From the NCBI GenBank assembly GCA_903916085.1, contig CAIWVL010000046.1, positions 1-33,525 on the forward strand: a stretch of DNA of 33,525 nt, written 5' to 3'. The notes beneath the pieces were generated by a model. The model was not told where the DNA came from. It did no database searches and worked only from the letters and a program-made list of their open reading frames with translations. Origin of the DNA: an uncultured Spartobacteria bacterium (GTDB taxonomy: Bacteria; Verrucomicrobiota; Verrucomicrobiia; Chthoniobacterales; Chthoniobacteraceae). Made by a program: the position numbers and the translations under genes. This document shows positions 16,883-26,328 of the stretch, piece by piece (the first letter of the stretch is position 1; every line of letters begins with the position of its first letter).

Positions 16883-17809
16883 TCAGACGATCTTCGCACT
16901 GGGCTCAGGCTTCGTCATCACCCACAAAACAACTCCCGCGAAAAGCAGGACGGCGACCGGCGCCAGCCCAATTTGAAGCTCCGGCCCCACCCAAGGCAGC
17001 ATTTCGAGCTTTCGTTCAGCAGCCTTGGAGAACAGGAGCTTCACCAAAACAAGCCCCCCATGAAATCCGATGCTCACCCAAAGCGAGCCCGTTCGTTGCA
17101 CCGCCAAGCCTAATACCAGCCCCAGCACCAAAAGGGTGCCAAACCCACCCAGGAATAAGAGCGGCTGCGCGAACTGATGAAACATGTGGGGCACCAATTC
17201 AAAACCCGACAGCCACCGTACCGTCTCCACCTGCACCGCCGGATCCGGCTTCAAGAAATGCACCATCGCGAACAGTCCACTCGTACACCATAACGCCACG
17301 GTCCGGCCTCGCGCCCGTTCTAAAAGCCCGCTTATGCCGCCCCGAAACAGGCTTTCCTCCAAAACCGCCACCGTTACCGCCGAGAACAGGACCTTGAAAC
17401 AGACGCCGGTCGAAGGCAGCGCATCCCAGACGTACACGCCACTCGCCAAATAGCCCCAGGCTAGCACCAACATCGCCCCCGCACCCATGCCGGCACCCAA
17501 CCATAAACGTCGCCGCCACAGCGGATCGGGCCGGAAGGCGGGCGGCGTCCAGCCCCGCACCCCGAGCCAGCGCACCAAAGGCCAGAACAACGCCACGGCA
17601 ACGACCAGCACTGCTCGGTTGAAATACTTTTGAAAGGCGTACTTTTTTAGAACCAAAAGCCAGCCCGCAGCCATCAGAGCGTGAGCCGCACCGTAAAGAG
17701 CCGGCGCCAGGAGAGCGCCTCCCACTAAAACAGCACCCAAGTAAGCCAGGATTTTTGCGAACTCTTTCACGATGCCCCGTATTCTCAACAGGCCGCGTCC
17801 ATGCTCCAC
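16883..17809 (-). CDS. CPBP family intramembrane metalloprotease
   Basis: Hydrophobic multi-span protein with EESLFRGGISGLLERA, FAMVHFL and SIGFHGGLVL (motifs 1-3 of the CPBP/Abi family). Confidence 0.85.
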   Translation of the reverse strand: MEHGRGLLRIRGIVKEFAKILAYLGAVLVGGALLAPALYGAAHALMAAGWLLVLKKYAFQKYFNRAVLVVAVALFWPLVRWLGVRGWTPPAFRPDPLWRRRLWLGAGMGAGAMLVLAWGYLASGVYVWDALPSTGVCFKVLFSAVTVAVLEESLFRGGISGLLERARGRTVALWCTSGLFAMVHFLKPDPAVQVETVRWLSGFELVPHMFHQFAQPLLFLGGFGTLLVLGLVLGLAVQRTGSLWVSIGFHGGLVLVKLLFSKAAERKLEMLPWVGPELQIGLAPVAVLLFAGVVLWVMTKPEPSAKIV

Positions 17810-17868
17810 TCCAAAACCCGCAGATCCGAATGTTTCCCGTGGAAAGAACGGCCCGAGACAGGCACGCT

Positions 17869-18171
17869 ATGGACATGAGAAATGTTCACGTCTGGAAAAC
17901 CGTCACTGACGGTGAAAAACGAGAAGCTCGGGCCGAACGGTTCGGAGGCCGTTGGCGCTTCCAAGCCAAACTGCGCTCAGAGGCCGTGTGGACCTACTAC
18001 GATACGCCCAGCCTCGAAGACCTCGAAGAATTGCGGGACATCCTGTGGCGAAAGTACCAGCGCAAACGTCTTCCCTGGGACGACGTCGCGTCCCTGGACA
18101 AAATGCTCGAAGACCGCCGTGCCGCCGAGCCCGCTGCGGACTCCCCCGCAACGGAACCTCCCACCGAGTAA
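17869..18171 (+). CDS. Small hypothetical protein (about 100 aa)
   Basis: MDMRNVHVWKTVTDGEKREARAERFGGRWRFQAKLRSEAVWTYYDTPSLEDLEELRDILWRKYQRKRLPWDDVASLDKMLEDRR...; charged, compact, coding-like composition. Confidence 0.6.
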   Translation: MDMRNVHVWKTVTDGEKREARAERFGGRWRFQAKLRSEAVWTYYDTPSLEDLEELRDILWRKYQRKRLPWDDVASLDKMLEDRRAAEPAADSPATEPPTE

Positions 18172-18255
18172 TCTTCCCCAGGGCGGGGGAGGGCGCCCAG
18201 TCCGTGTCTCCCCACCCGCTCACCGCCCACCGCCCGTACCCATCTGCAACCAAAC

Positions 18256-19041
18256 TTACTTCTGGAGACGGCCGGTCACCCACAAAATCCCGCGGCTGAC
18301 TAGTTCGAGATACTCGGACGAGGCCACAACCGGGTTAGAATGACCCAGACTTGTGGAAAAAGAGCGCACCTTGCCGGCCTCGTTGACCCAGACGACCGGG
18401 TTCTCTTTGTTCAGCTTGTCACTGTGTGACGTGGCCAGAACCGTGGCGGTGTCCCACAGTTTCTCGATAATGTAGAGTTCGTCTTTTTCCGGAGTCACGA
18501 ACTCAGCTGGAAAACCTGCCATCACCGGGTGCTGAGGCACCGTCGGTTTGACCGTGAGAACGGCAGCGGCTTCATGGTACATGCTTTTCGAGCCGAGAAG
18601 ATCGCGCCAGAGGTTGGCATCTGCATCAGCCGCCTTACGGTAGCTATGCACTGAGCAGTGAAGAAACACTGCGGGCACTCCGCCCTCGGAGTGTGGCTTC
18701 GTAATGCGGGCAAGCATCGCCGGATCCTTCATCTCGCCGTAACACTCGTCGTGCACGACCACGTCATAGCCCTCGGCCCAGTTTTCCTTCGCGTACACCG
18801 AGGAAAGGTGATCCCGCACGGCCGCAGTATCCTTGCCATCGACCATCTCAACGTCGTGCACCACAGTCCACACAATGGGCACCCGGGCAGAAATGCCTTC
18901 TGTGAGAATGCGCTTCTGGTTTTCGTAATCGTGACAGCAGCCGCCGGCAATCAGAAGGGCCCGCAGAGGTTTGGGAGTATCGGCGATGACAGTCGAACCG
19001 AACAAGAGAAGGAGGGCGAGGAGCCGGGGCAGCATTTGCAT
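18256..19041 (-). CDS. ThuA-like domain protein, secreted
   Basis: Signal peptide MQMLPRLLALLLLFGSTVIADTP, then LRALLIAGGCCHDYENQKRILTEGI...YDVVVHDECYGEMKD...VFLHCSVHSYR...PVVWVNEAGKVRSFSTSLGHSN; ThuA-like fold motifs. Confidence 0.8.
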   Translation of the reverse strand: MQMLPRLLALLLLFGSTVIADTPKPLRALLIAGGCCHDYENQKRILTEGISARVPIVWTVVHDVEMVDGKDTAAVRDHLSSVYAKENWAEGYDVVVHDECYGEMKDPAMLARITKPHSEGGVPAVFLHCSVHSYRKAADADANLWRDLLGSKSMYHEAAAVLTVKPTVPQHPVMAGFPAEFVTPEKDELYIIEKLWDTATVLATSHSDKLNKENPVVWVNEAGKVRSFSTSLGHSNPVVASSEYLELVSRGILWVTGRLQK

Positions 19042-19090
19042 GACTTGGGACAAGCGTTGGGGGTTGAAAATGCCACGGCACGCATGACAC

Positions 19091-19119
19091 TTGGTATCTA
19101 GTTGAACCGCCTTTATACT
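19091..19119 (+). promoter_or_regulatory. Candidate sigma70-type promoter for the ABC transporter operon
   Basis: TTGGTA - 17 bp - TATACT; GTG start at 19133 leaves a very short 5' UTR. Confidence 0.45.
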
Positions 19120-19132
19120 TAAGACATTTCCC

Positions 19133-19981
19133 GTGATTGCGTCAGCTATTTCCATTCGTAATCTCTCCAAACAATTCCAAGTGCCGTTCCGCCGCGAACC
19201 GGTGCACGCACTTCAGGACATCTCTTTAGAAATCCCCGCGGGCGAGGTGTACGGGCTACTCGGACCGAACGGTTCGGGAAAAAGCACCGCGATGAAAATA
19301 GTTCTCGGCCTTGTGAGTCCCACTTCGGGAACCACCTCTCTCTTTGGAATGGATTCACGCCAGGTAGAGAGCAGAGAGCAGGTCGGATTTTTACCTGAAA
19401 ACCCCTACTTTTACAAGTACCTCACGGGCTTAGAAACACTGCTTTTCTTTGGAAAACTATGCGGCCTTCGCGGCACAGCATTAAACGACAAAGCACGCGC
19501 ATTGCTCAAAACCGTGGGCCTCAGCGAGGCCGCCGACCGCCGTTTGGGCGGCTACTCGAAGGGGATGCTCCAGCGTATCGGTCTGGCACAAGCGCTTGTC
19601 GGCGACCCACGTTTGCTTGTGCTGGATGAACCCACGGCGGGCGTCGATCCCGCCGGTTCCCATGACATCCGCGATCTGATTCTCCAATTCAAGGCGCAAG
19701 GCATCACCGTTCTGTTGTGCTCACATCAGCTTAGCCAAGTGCAGGAAATTTGTGACCGTGTCGGCATTCTGCACCAAGGCTGCCTCGTCGCAGAGGGGCG
19801 CATCGAGGATCTCGTCTCCACTCGAAACCAAACGGAACTGGTGCTCGAAAACGCCACACCCGCCTTTTTAGAAGCGCTCGCGACCCTCGCCCAATCCTCG
19901 AACACGCGCATTCTCGCCCAGCGCAAACCGCACGCCGACCTGGAACGGTACTTTCTGGAAGTCACCCGAAACCAAGCCTGA
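19133..19981 (+). CDS. ABC transporter ATP-binding protein
   Basis: GTG start; Walker A GPNGSGKST, signature-region YSKGMLQRIGLAQAL, Walker B LLVLDEPTAGVDP, H-loop CSHQLS. Confidence 0.95.
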   Translation: MIASAISIRNLSKQFQVPFRREPVHALQDISLEIPAGEVYGLLGPNGSGKSTAMKIVLGLVSPTSGTTSLFGMDSRQVESREQVGFLPENPYFYKYLTGLETLLFFGKLCGLRGTALNDKARALLKTVGLSEAADRRLGGYSKGMLQRIGLAQALVGDPRLLVLDEPTAGVDPAGSHDIRDLILQFKAQGITVLLCSHQLSQVQEICDRVGILHQGCLVAEGRIEDLVSTRNQTELVLENATPAFLEALATLAQSSNTRILAQRKPHADLERYFLEVTRNQA

Positions 19982-20008
19982 GTTCTCACCTGCACCCGCC
20001 TTTTTCTG

Positions 20009-20890
20009 ATGCACGCCGCCCCCGCACACCACCTGTTTTCGCCTCGCCGGGTGATCGCCCTGGCGCACAACACACTCTTGGAACTCGTTCGACTGAAGGT
20101 ATTTTACTTTCTATTGCTGTTCGCCCTCCTCGTGATTGGGAGTTCCATTTTCACGGTAAAATTCAGCTTCCAAAACCCGCTCCAAGTTCTCAAGGACGTC
20201 GGCCTCGGTGCCATGAGCATTTTCAGCTGGCTCTTGGGTCTGTCGTGCACCGCTAACCTGCTTCCCAAAGATCAGGAAGACCGCACCCTCTACACGATTC
20301 TCGCAAAACCCGTGTCCCGATTTGAATACTTACTTGGCAAACTCAGTGGCGTGTTTCTGCTGCTGACAGTCGCTGTACTGCTCATGAGTGCGATGTTTGC
20401 CGGGGTGCTAGGGGTTCGAGAGCAGCAGGAGATTAACGAACTCACATTGAGCACCCCCCCCGAACTACTCGCTCAAGCGGTAGCGGCGGTGCACGCAGCC
20501 GCTTTCCAGGTCAGTCTTATTCCGGCAATCGCCCTGATTCTGCTCAAGGCTCTGCTGTGTTCCACCCTGACACTCTTCATCTCCACGTTCGCCACTTCTT
20601 CTGTATTCACGATCCTAACTTCGGTCGTGGTTTACCTCATCGGACACGTCCAAGGAATCGCCCGAGAAGCGTGGCTTGCAGGCGGGGAAGCCACTGCCTT
20701 TTTGAAAGTCTTGTCCGCCGCCGTGGCTCTCCTGTTTCCAGACCTCCAAATGTTCAACGTGGTGGATGAAGTCGCAGTCGGCACTGTTTTACCGGCCGGT
20801 CTATTTTGGCAAGTGAGCGGGTTTGGGGTACTGTACATCGCCGTCTATTTTCTACTGGCACAGGTTGTTTTCGCGTCCAAAGAGCTATAG
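20009..20890 (+). CDS. ABC-2 type transporter permease
   Basis: Multi-span hydrophobic protein directly downstream of the ATPase; ALAHNTLLELVRLKVFYFLLLFALLVIGSS...DQEDRTLYTILAKPVSRFEYLLGKLSGVF, typical of ABC-2 membrane proteins. Confidence 0.88.
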   Translation: MHAAPAHHLFSPRRVIALAHNTLLELVRLKVFYFLLLFALLVIGSSIFTVKFSFQNPLQVLKDVGLGAMSIFSWLLGLSCTANLLPKDQEDRTLYTILAKPVSRFEYLLGKLSGVFLLLTVAVLLMSAMFAGVLGVREQQEINELTLSTPPELLAQAVAAVHAAAFQVSLIPAIALILLKALLCSTLTLFISTFATSSVFTILTSVVVYLIGHVQGIAREAWLAGGEATAFLKVLSAAVALLFPDLQMFNVVDEVAVGTVLPAGLFWQVSGFGVLYIAVYFLLAQVVFASKEL

Positions 20891-20905
20891 CCGCCTTTCA
20901 TACGC

Positions 20906-21700
20906 ATGAAAAAAGTGCTTCTGGTCGCCGTTATTCTGCTGAGCTTCGGGCTTTTAAAAACGCCGCTTGAACAACACCTGCTCCAAACCCAACGGACCGC
21001 AGGCTTTCAAATGGCTCGGCTCAATCTGAACTCACGCACCCAACTGGGCCAGGGCGGGTTCATCGCCGCGCTGAGCGGATTCCGCGCGCTCATGGCAGAT
21101 TTGCTCTGGATTCGAGCGGGAACAGCCTTTGAACAAACCGCCTGGTCCCGAATGGAGCTCCTGCTGCACTCCGCCACGCAACTGCAACCTAAAGCAGTTT
21201 TATTCTGGGAAATGGCCCATTTTCACATGGCCTACGACGCAGCCACAAGCCGACGTATGGACGATAAACACCAGCCCGTGGCAGCGTTGCGCCGTAAAGC
21301 TGAGTTAGAGTTCATTCACATTGGAGAAGGCTTTTTGAAGGACGGCCTGGCCTTTAACCCAGAAAGCTCCCGGCTTTGGGAAAGGCTGGGGGACTTGTAC
21401 AACCGACGCCTGAGCAACCACGCGAGTGCCGCTGAGGCGTATGCCATTGCAGCAATCAAGCCCGGTGCCATGGGCTACCTGAGACGTTTTGCCGCTTATG
21501 AACTCGCCCGAGTGCCCAGCCGCGAAAACGAGGCCTACACCCAACTACGCGCCCTTTACGACGAGGGACCTGCTCAGAGAGTGCCCACCCTCGTCCATCT
21601 CGTACAGGAGTTGGAACAAAAATTGGCTGTTCCGATAGCCCAACGTGCCTATGTTCCTAAAGCGGCACCTGAACCCAGCGATCCCCCGCCAGCCCGCTAA
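20906..21700 (+). CDS. Hypothetical membrane-anchored TPR-like protein
   Basis: N-terminal TM segment MKKVLLVAVILLSFGLL, helical repeat-like body (FNPESSRLWERLGDLYNRRLSNHASAAEAYAIAAIKPG). Close downstream of the ABC permease, same strand. Confidence 0.6.
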   Translation: MKKVLLVAVILLSFGLLKTPLEQHLLQTQRTAGFQMARLNLNSRTQLGQGGFIAALSGFRALMADLLWIRAGTAFEQTAWSRMELLLHSATQLQPKAVLFWEMAHFHMAYDAATSRRMDDKHQPVAALRRKAELEFIHIGEGFLKDGLAFNPESSRLWERLGDLYNRRLSNHASAAEAYAIAAIKPGAMGYLRRFAAYELARVPSRENEAYTQLRALYDEGPAQRVPTLVHLVQELEQKLAVPIAQRAYVPKAAPEPSDPPPAR

Positions 21701-21824
21701 TCTGGCGGAACTCGCAGGGTCGACGCCTTCAGCACCCGTCCAACACCCCACGCCTACCCCACGCCTCAGCGCACTTTCCACACCGCACGCGAAACAGACC
21801 GCGACCGCCCCTTGTCTTTCCCCC

Positions 21825-22547
21825 ATGCGCTACGCGATATTTGGCGACATCCACGCAAATCTCGAAGCCTTCCAAGCCGTGCTCCTCGATGCACGCGCCA
21901 ACGATGCGACAGAATACGTGTGTCTGGGCGACATCGTCGGATACAACGCCGACCCGTGCGCTTGTCTGGAAATGGTTCGCGACCTGCAATGTCCGGTTGT
22001 GAAGGGTAATCACGACGAGCAATCCGCCGAGTGGACTGATCTTGCCTACTTTAACGCCCTGGCCGCTCGCGCTATCCAATGGACGCGGGACCAGCTTACC
22101 CAAAGTCAAAAAGACTGGCTACGCGCCTTAAAGTTCAGTCGCCTCGTCCGCAACTTTACCATCGTCCACGCCACGCTCGATTCTCCGACGAGCTGGGGCT
22201 ACGTCATCTCGGATTTAGACGCCTCCGCGAGCTTCAGCTATCAGTGCACCCAACTGTGCTTTTACGGCCACACGCACGTCCCACGCGCTTACGTGCGCGA
22301 TGTGCGCATCAACGAAGTCCCTGCTTCCTCGCTCATCATCGAGCCCGGAAAGAAGTACTTCCTGAACGCAGGCTCCGTCGGCCAACCCCGTGACCACGAT
22401 TGGCGCGCCTCCTACGTCCTGTACACCCCCGCCACCCACACCGTGGAATGGCGTCGGGTTGAATACGACATTCAAACCACTCAAAACAAAATCCTCGCCG
22501 CCGGTCTTCCTGAACGCCTCGCAAGCCGTCTCGCTGAAGGGCGCTGA
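21825..22547 (+). CDS. Calcineurin-like metallophosphoesterase
   Basis: MRYAIFGDIHANLEAFQAVL...YVCLGDIVGYNADP...VVKGNHDEQ...CFYGHTHVPRAY...FLNAGSVGQPRDHD; GDxH, GDxxG, GNHD and GHTH motifs. Confidence 0.93.
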   Translation: MRYAIFGDIHANLEAFQAVLLDARANDATEYVCLGDIVGYNADPCACLEMVRDLQCPVVKGNHDEQSAEWTDLAYFNALAARAIQWTRDQLTQSQKDWLRALKFSRLVRNFTIVHATLDSPTSWGYVISDLDASASFSYQCTQLCFYGHTHVPRAYVRDVRINEVPASSLIIEPGKKYFLNAGSVGQPRDHDWRASYVLYTPATHTVEWRRVEYDIQTTQNKILAAGLPERLASRLAEGR

Positions 22548-22565
22548 TCTCGCAACCCGCTCCGC

Positions 22566-23549
22566 GTGAGAACGGCGTTCCAGCTTCCCGAACCACCCGG
22601 GACCATCCTCATCCTGAAGCCTAGTTCGCTGGGGGACGTCATTCACACACTCCCCGCAGTCGCCGCCCTCAGGCGGCACTGGCCCAAGGCACGGATCCGT
22701 TGGCTAGTGAACCCCGAGTGGGCACCTCTTCTCCAACACAACCCTGTGGTGGACGAGGTGCTCCTGTTCCCGCGCCCAAAGTTTCGCGGCCCGCTCGGTC
22801 CTCTACGCATGCTTTCTTGGGCACGCTCCTTTGCACCCGCGCACAAGGCTGACCTTGTGCTAGATTTCCAGTGCCTACTGCGTTCCGCCGTCATTGGTCG
22901 ACTGTGCCGCCGCGCCCATTTTTATGGCCTCTCTGACGCTCGAGAAGGTGCCCGCTTCTTTTACGACGCCGCCGCGCCTGTACGGCGTTCCCAGCACGCC
23001 GTGGACCGGTATCTCGCGCTTGTTCGGGCACTGGGCGTACCTGTGCCACAGCCACCGGCACCCCTGGAATGGACCTTGCCACCCTCCAGTCTGCCTGCTG
23101 GTTTTGAATGCTCAAAGCCCTTTATCGCCCTACATCCCTTTTCCCGAGGACAAGGTAAATCCCTCTCCCTGAATGAGGTGACGCTTCTTTGCAAGGCCTT
23201 GGCACCTGCACGCATTGTCCTCTTAGGACGCGCTGACACTGCGCCTGCGCCGCTGCCCAATGTGGAAAACTGGCTCAACCGGACCTCTCTGCCGGAGCTC
23301 ACAGCCGTGCTCCGCCATGCGACTTGGACCATCAGTGTAGATAGCGGCCCCATGCACATCGCGGCGGCGCTCTCGCCACGGGTGCTAGCATTGCACACTT
23401 GGAGCGACCCTCAGAAGGTTGGCCCCTATCCAGCGCAAGCCTGGGTTTGGAAAGATGGTGCGCTTTTTCAACGTGGAACCCCTGAAAGGCACATTGAAGC
23501 GCGCAATCTAACCAAGGTGGCAGCGTGGATGGCTAAACAGATGCCTTGA
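22566..23549 (+). CDS. Glycosyltransferase family 9 (ADP-heptose:LPS heptosyltransferase-like)
   Basis: ILILKPSSLGDVIHTLPAVAALRRHWPKARIRWLVNPEWAPLL...ISVDSGPMHIAAALSPRVLALHTWSDP; GT9 motifs. Confidence 0.92.
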   Translation: MRTAFQLPEPPGTILILKPSSLGDVIHTLPAVAALRRHWPKARIRWLVNPEWAPLLQHNPVVDEVLLFPRPKFRGPLGPLRMLSWARSFAPAHKADLVLDFQCLLRSAVIGRLCRRAHFYGLSDAREGARFFYDAAAPVRRSQHAVDRYLALVRALGVPVPQPPAPLEWTLPPSSLPAGFECSKPFIALHPFSRGQGKSLSLNEVTLLCKALAPARIVLLGRADTAPAPLPNVENWLNRTSLPELTAVLRHATWTISVDSGPMHIAAALSPRVLALHTWSDPQKVGPYPAQAWVWKDGALFQRGTPERHIEARNLTKVAAWMAKQMP

Positions 23550-23631
23550 ATTAGATACACAAGGTGTTTCTCATTATTGCCAAACTCGCTGCTTCCCCAA
23601 AAGCCCGCGTGCCAACCCAAACACCACCCCT

Positions 23632-24930
23632 ATGATGATCACCTCCCACTCCAAAGCCGCCGCCGCTGCTCTCAGCGCCGCCGCATTACTCACAGGTGCC
23701 GCTATCGCCGGCGATAGCTGTTGCAAAGACGGTTCCTGCGCCAAAAAAGACGAAGCACCCAACTTCCCCGGACTCACAGGCGACTGGGGCGGCGTGCGTT
23801 CCACTTTGAAAGAGCACGGGTACGAAATTAACGCCTCTTACACCGCCGAACTCTTTGGCAACGTCAAAGGCGGTATGCGCCGGAGCGCCGTATTCGACGG
23901 GTTGCTCAAGATGTCTCTGGACGTCAATTTGGAAAAGGCCGTTGGTTGGTCCGATGCAACCTTCCGTATCAGCGGACTTTATCCCCATGGCACGAGCGGA
24001 ACGCTCCGCAATGTGGGCGATAAATCTATCTTCTCCAACATCGACGCCTTCGACACCTACCGCCTCGTAGATTTCTGGGTAGAACAGAAATTCGCAGAAG
24101 GCAAACTCGCGTTGAAAGTCGGACAGATGCGTGTGGACGATGAATTCGGCGTCACGGACTCTGCTGCGCTCTTCATCAACAGCACGTTCGGCGTCCCTAA
24201 CCCGCCCTACACCGCGATGCCCATCGCCGACTATCCCGTGGGTGGCCTTGGTATTCGGCTACGCGTCGAGCCTCTCGAAGGTCTTTACGGCATGGCAGGT
24301 ATCTACGACGGAAATCCCTCCTCTGGCGACTTTGCCGACCCCTCCAACGGCCAGATCGGCGGTGCAGCACGCCACGGCACCGATTGGGCCCTCCGCAAGA
24401 GCGAAGGCACGCTTTACACGGGCGAAGTGGGTTATCAGCGTTCGAACTGCGCTTATCCCGGCGCGGTGCGCGCGGGCTTCCTGCGTCATACCGACGACTT
24501 TGCGGATGTTTCAGGAAACGGCAACCAGCATAGCTCCAGCACGTCCTCCTACTTCGTGATCGACCAAATGGTGTGGCAGAAAGCACCAAAGTCCACGGAA
24601 GGCCTCAGCACCTTCTTGCGCGGCACGATGGCCCCCAAGGGCAGCAGCCCCATGGACAACACCATCCAAGCTGGCGTTGTTTACACAGGCCTCGCCACCT
24701 CCGACGACAAAGTCGGGCTCGCTTACGCCCGCAACAAGTTCAGCCCCCACCAGAGCGACTCAGCTGGCAATTCGCTCAATCGCGAAGCCATCACCGAGCT
24801 CTCCTACCAGATCCCGGTGCAGCCTTACCTCCGCGTCCAGCCTGACTTGCAATACATCAGCCATCCCGGCGGCTCCTCCCTCAACAACAACGCTTGGGTC
24901 ATTGGCGTTCGCGCGATCCTCGACTTCTAA
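23632..24930 (+). CDS. OprB-type carbohydrate-selective porin
   Basis: LTGDWGGVRSTLKEHGYEINASYTAELFGNVKGG...VDFWVEQKFAEGKLALKVGQMRVDDEFGVTDSAALFINSTFGVP; OprB family pattern with C-terminal aromatic (ILDF). Confidence 0.87.
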   Translation: MMITSHSKAAAAALSAAALLTGAAIAGDSCCKDGSCAKKDEAPNFPGLTGDWGGVRSTLKEHGYEINASYTAELFGNVKGGMRRSAVFDGLLKMSLDVNLEKAVGWSDATFRISGLYPHGTSGTLRNVGDKSIFSNIDAFDTYRLVDFWVEQKFAEGKLALKVGQMRVDDEFGVTDSAALFINSTFGVPNPPYTAMPIADYPVGGLGIRLRVEPLEGLYGMAGIYDGNPSSGDFADPSNGQIGGAARHGTDWALRKSEGTLYTGEVGYQRSNCAYPGAVRAGFLRHTDDFADVSGNGNQHSSSTSSYFVIDQMVWQKAPKSTEGLSTFLRGTMAPKGSSPMDNTIQAGVVYTGLATSDDKVGLAYARNKFSPHQSDSAGNSLNREAITELSYQIPVQPYLRVQPDLQYISHPGGSSLNNNAWVIGVRAILDF

Positions 24931-24950
24931 AAAACTCGACGCCTTCTTAG

Positions 24951-24998
24951 AAAAGACGGGAGCCACCCTCACAGGGCGTGGACTCCCGTCTTTTTTTT
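24951..24998 (+). terminator. Rho-independent terminator downstream of porin gene
   Basis: AAAAGACGGGAG-CCA ... TGG-ACTCCCGTCTTTTTTTT: 12-bp perfect stem followed by a T run. Confidence 0.9.
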
Positions 24999-25067
24999 GG
25001 ACGCGCATCCCCCCATAATTCCCCTTTGCAGAGCGTCCGGCGGGTGTAGCGTTCGGGCATATCTTTT

Positions 25068-26108
25068 ATGGCACAAAAACCCGACGCAACTCCGGACGAC
25101 AGCAAGGCGACCGCCGCCCGCAACAAGAACCTCGATATCGCCCTCCAACAGATCCACAAGGACTTTGGTGATGGAGCAATCATGCGGTTGGGCTCGGCGC
25201 AACAGATGGATGTGGAAGTCATCCCCACAGGCAACATTCTGATCGACAGAGCTTTGGGCGTTGGGGGTTTCCCTCGGGGACGTATCGTTGAAATCTTCGG
25301 CCCAGAGTCCTCTGGAAAAACCACATTGACACTCACGGTCATCGCTCAGGCCCAGAAAATGGGTGGACTGGCTGGTTTTATCGACGTGGAACACGCTCTG
25401 GATCCCGCTTACGCCAAGAAACTGGGCGTGAACATCGAAGAACTACTGGTTTCCCAGCCTTCTTCCGGGGAAGAAGCGCTTCGCATTTGCGAAACTCTTG
25501 TCCGCTCCAATGCTTTGGACGTCATCGTGTTAGACTCCGTCGCAGCGCTCGTCACCAAGGCAGAACTCGAAGGCGACATCGGTGACGCCACCGTAGGCGC
25601 CCAAGCACGTCTCATGAGCTCCGCGCTGCGTAAGCTCACCGCCCTGATTTCCAAGGCCAGCACGGTGGTCATTTTCACAAACCAAATCCGCGAAAAGATC
25701 GGGGTCATGTTTGGCAACCCCGAAACGACACCAGGCGGGAAGGCGCTTAAGTTCTACGCGAGTGTGCGTTGCGACATCCGGCGTATCGGTGCGATTAAAA
25801 TTGCTGACGGCACGGTCACCGGCAACCGCACGAAGGTGAAGATGGTGAAAAACAAAGTTGCGCCTCCGTTTACGGAAGCTGAGTTCGACATCATGTACAA
25901 CGAAGGCATTTCTTCCACGGGTGCCCTGTTGGATCTAGCTCTGGAACAAGGCATTGTCGAAAAACGTGGCTCCTGGTTGTCCTATAAGGGCTCGCAGTTG
26001 GCACAAGGCCGCGACGCCGCCAAGGAAGTCCTCAAAAATAACGCCGAGCTGTACGCAGAAATTGAGACTGCGGTGAAAGCCAAGCTCGACGAACCCTCTA
26101 CCAAATAG
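25068..26108 (+). CDS. recA: Recombinase RecA
   Basis: [24 protein letters not shown]...[26 protein letters not shown]...[18 protein letters not shown]...[31 protein letters not shown]. Confidence 0.98.
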   Translation: MAQKPDATPDDSKATAARNKNLDIALQQIHKDFGDGAIMRLGSAQQMDVEVIPTGNILIDRALGVGGFPRGRIVEIFGPESSGKTTLTLTVIAQAQKMGGLAGFIDVEHALDPAYAKKLGVNIEELLVSQPSSGEEALRICETLVRSNALDVIVLDSVAALVTKAELEGDIGDATVGAQARLMSSALRKLTALISKASTVVIFTNQIREKIGVMFGNPETTPGGKALKFYASVRCDIRRIGAIKIADGTVTGNRTKVKMVKNKVAPPFTEAEFDIMYNEGISSTGALLDLALEQGIVEKRGSWLSYKGSQLAQGRDAAKEVLKNNAELYAEIETAVKAKLDEPSTK

Positions 26109-26110
26109 AC

Positions 26111-26162
26111 GGTTAGGGCGCTTTCTGGGGTCTTCTGTCGCCCCAAAAAGCGCTCCGAACCG
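26111..26162 (+). terminator. Candidate hairpin terminator/attenuator downstream of recA
   Basis: GGTTAGGGCGCTTTCTGGGG tcttctgtcg CCCCAAAAAGCGCTCCGAACC: long imperfect inverted repeat right after the recA stop; no clear T tract. Confidence 0.5.
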
Positions 26163-26233
26163 CAGGCTTGCCAGAAATTAGAGACCGGTGGTTCCAGCCG
26201 CTACGCTCCTGTCACCACCATCCGATTTCTTCC

Positions 26234-26290
26234 GAAGCCTCCGGTTCGGTTGCCAGCCTGGACCTTACAGCAAGCCAAACAATTTCACCG
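26234..26290 (+). repeat. Dispersed intergenic repeat, copy A
   Basis: GAAGCCTCCGGTTCGGTTGCCAGCCTGGACCTTACAGCAAGCCAAACAATTTCACCG; 46/57 ungapped identity to the reverse complement of 32639-32695. Confidence 0.75.
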
Positions 26291-26328
26291 TACTGCCCAC
26301 TAGGCTGTGAATCCTTAAAACCTGCACT

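Noticed and set aside
18172-18255. C-rich stretch CACCGCCCACCGCCC between convergent genes
   Set aside because: Short GC-rich spacer, no convincing repeat array or stem with T tract; not CRISPR-like.
25383-25395. CGACGTGGAACA in recA as another parS half-site
   Set aside because: Encodes the conserved RecA IDVEHAL motif and lacks the left half of the palindrome.
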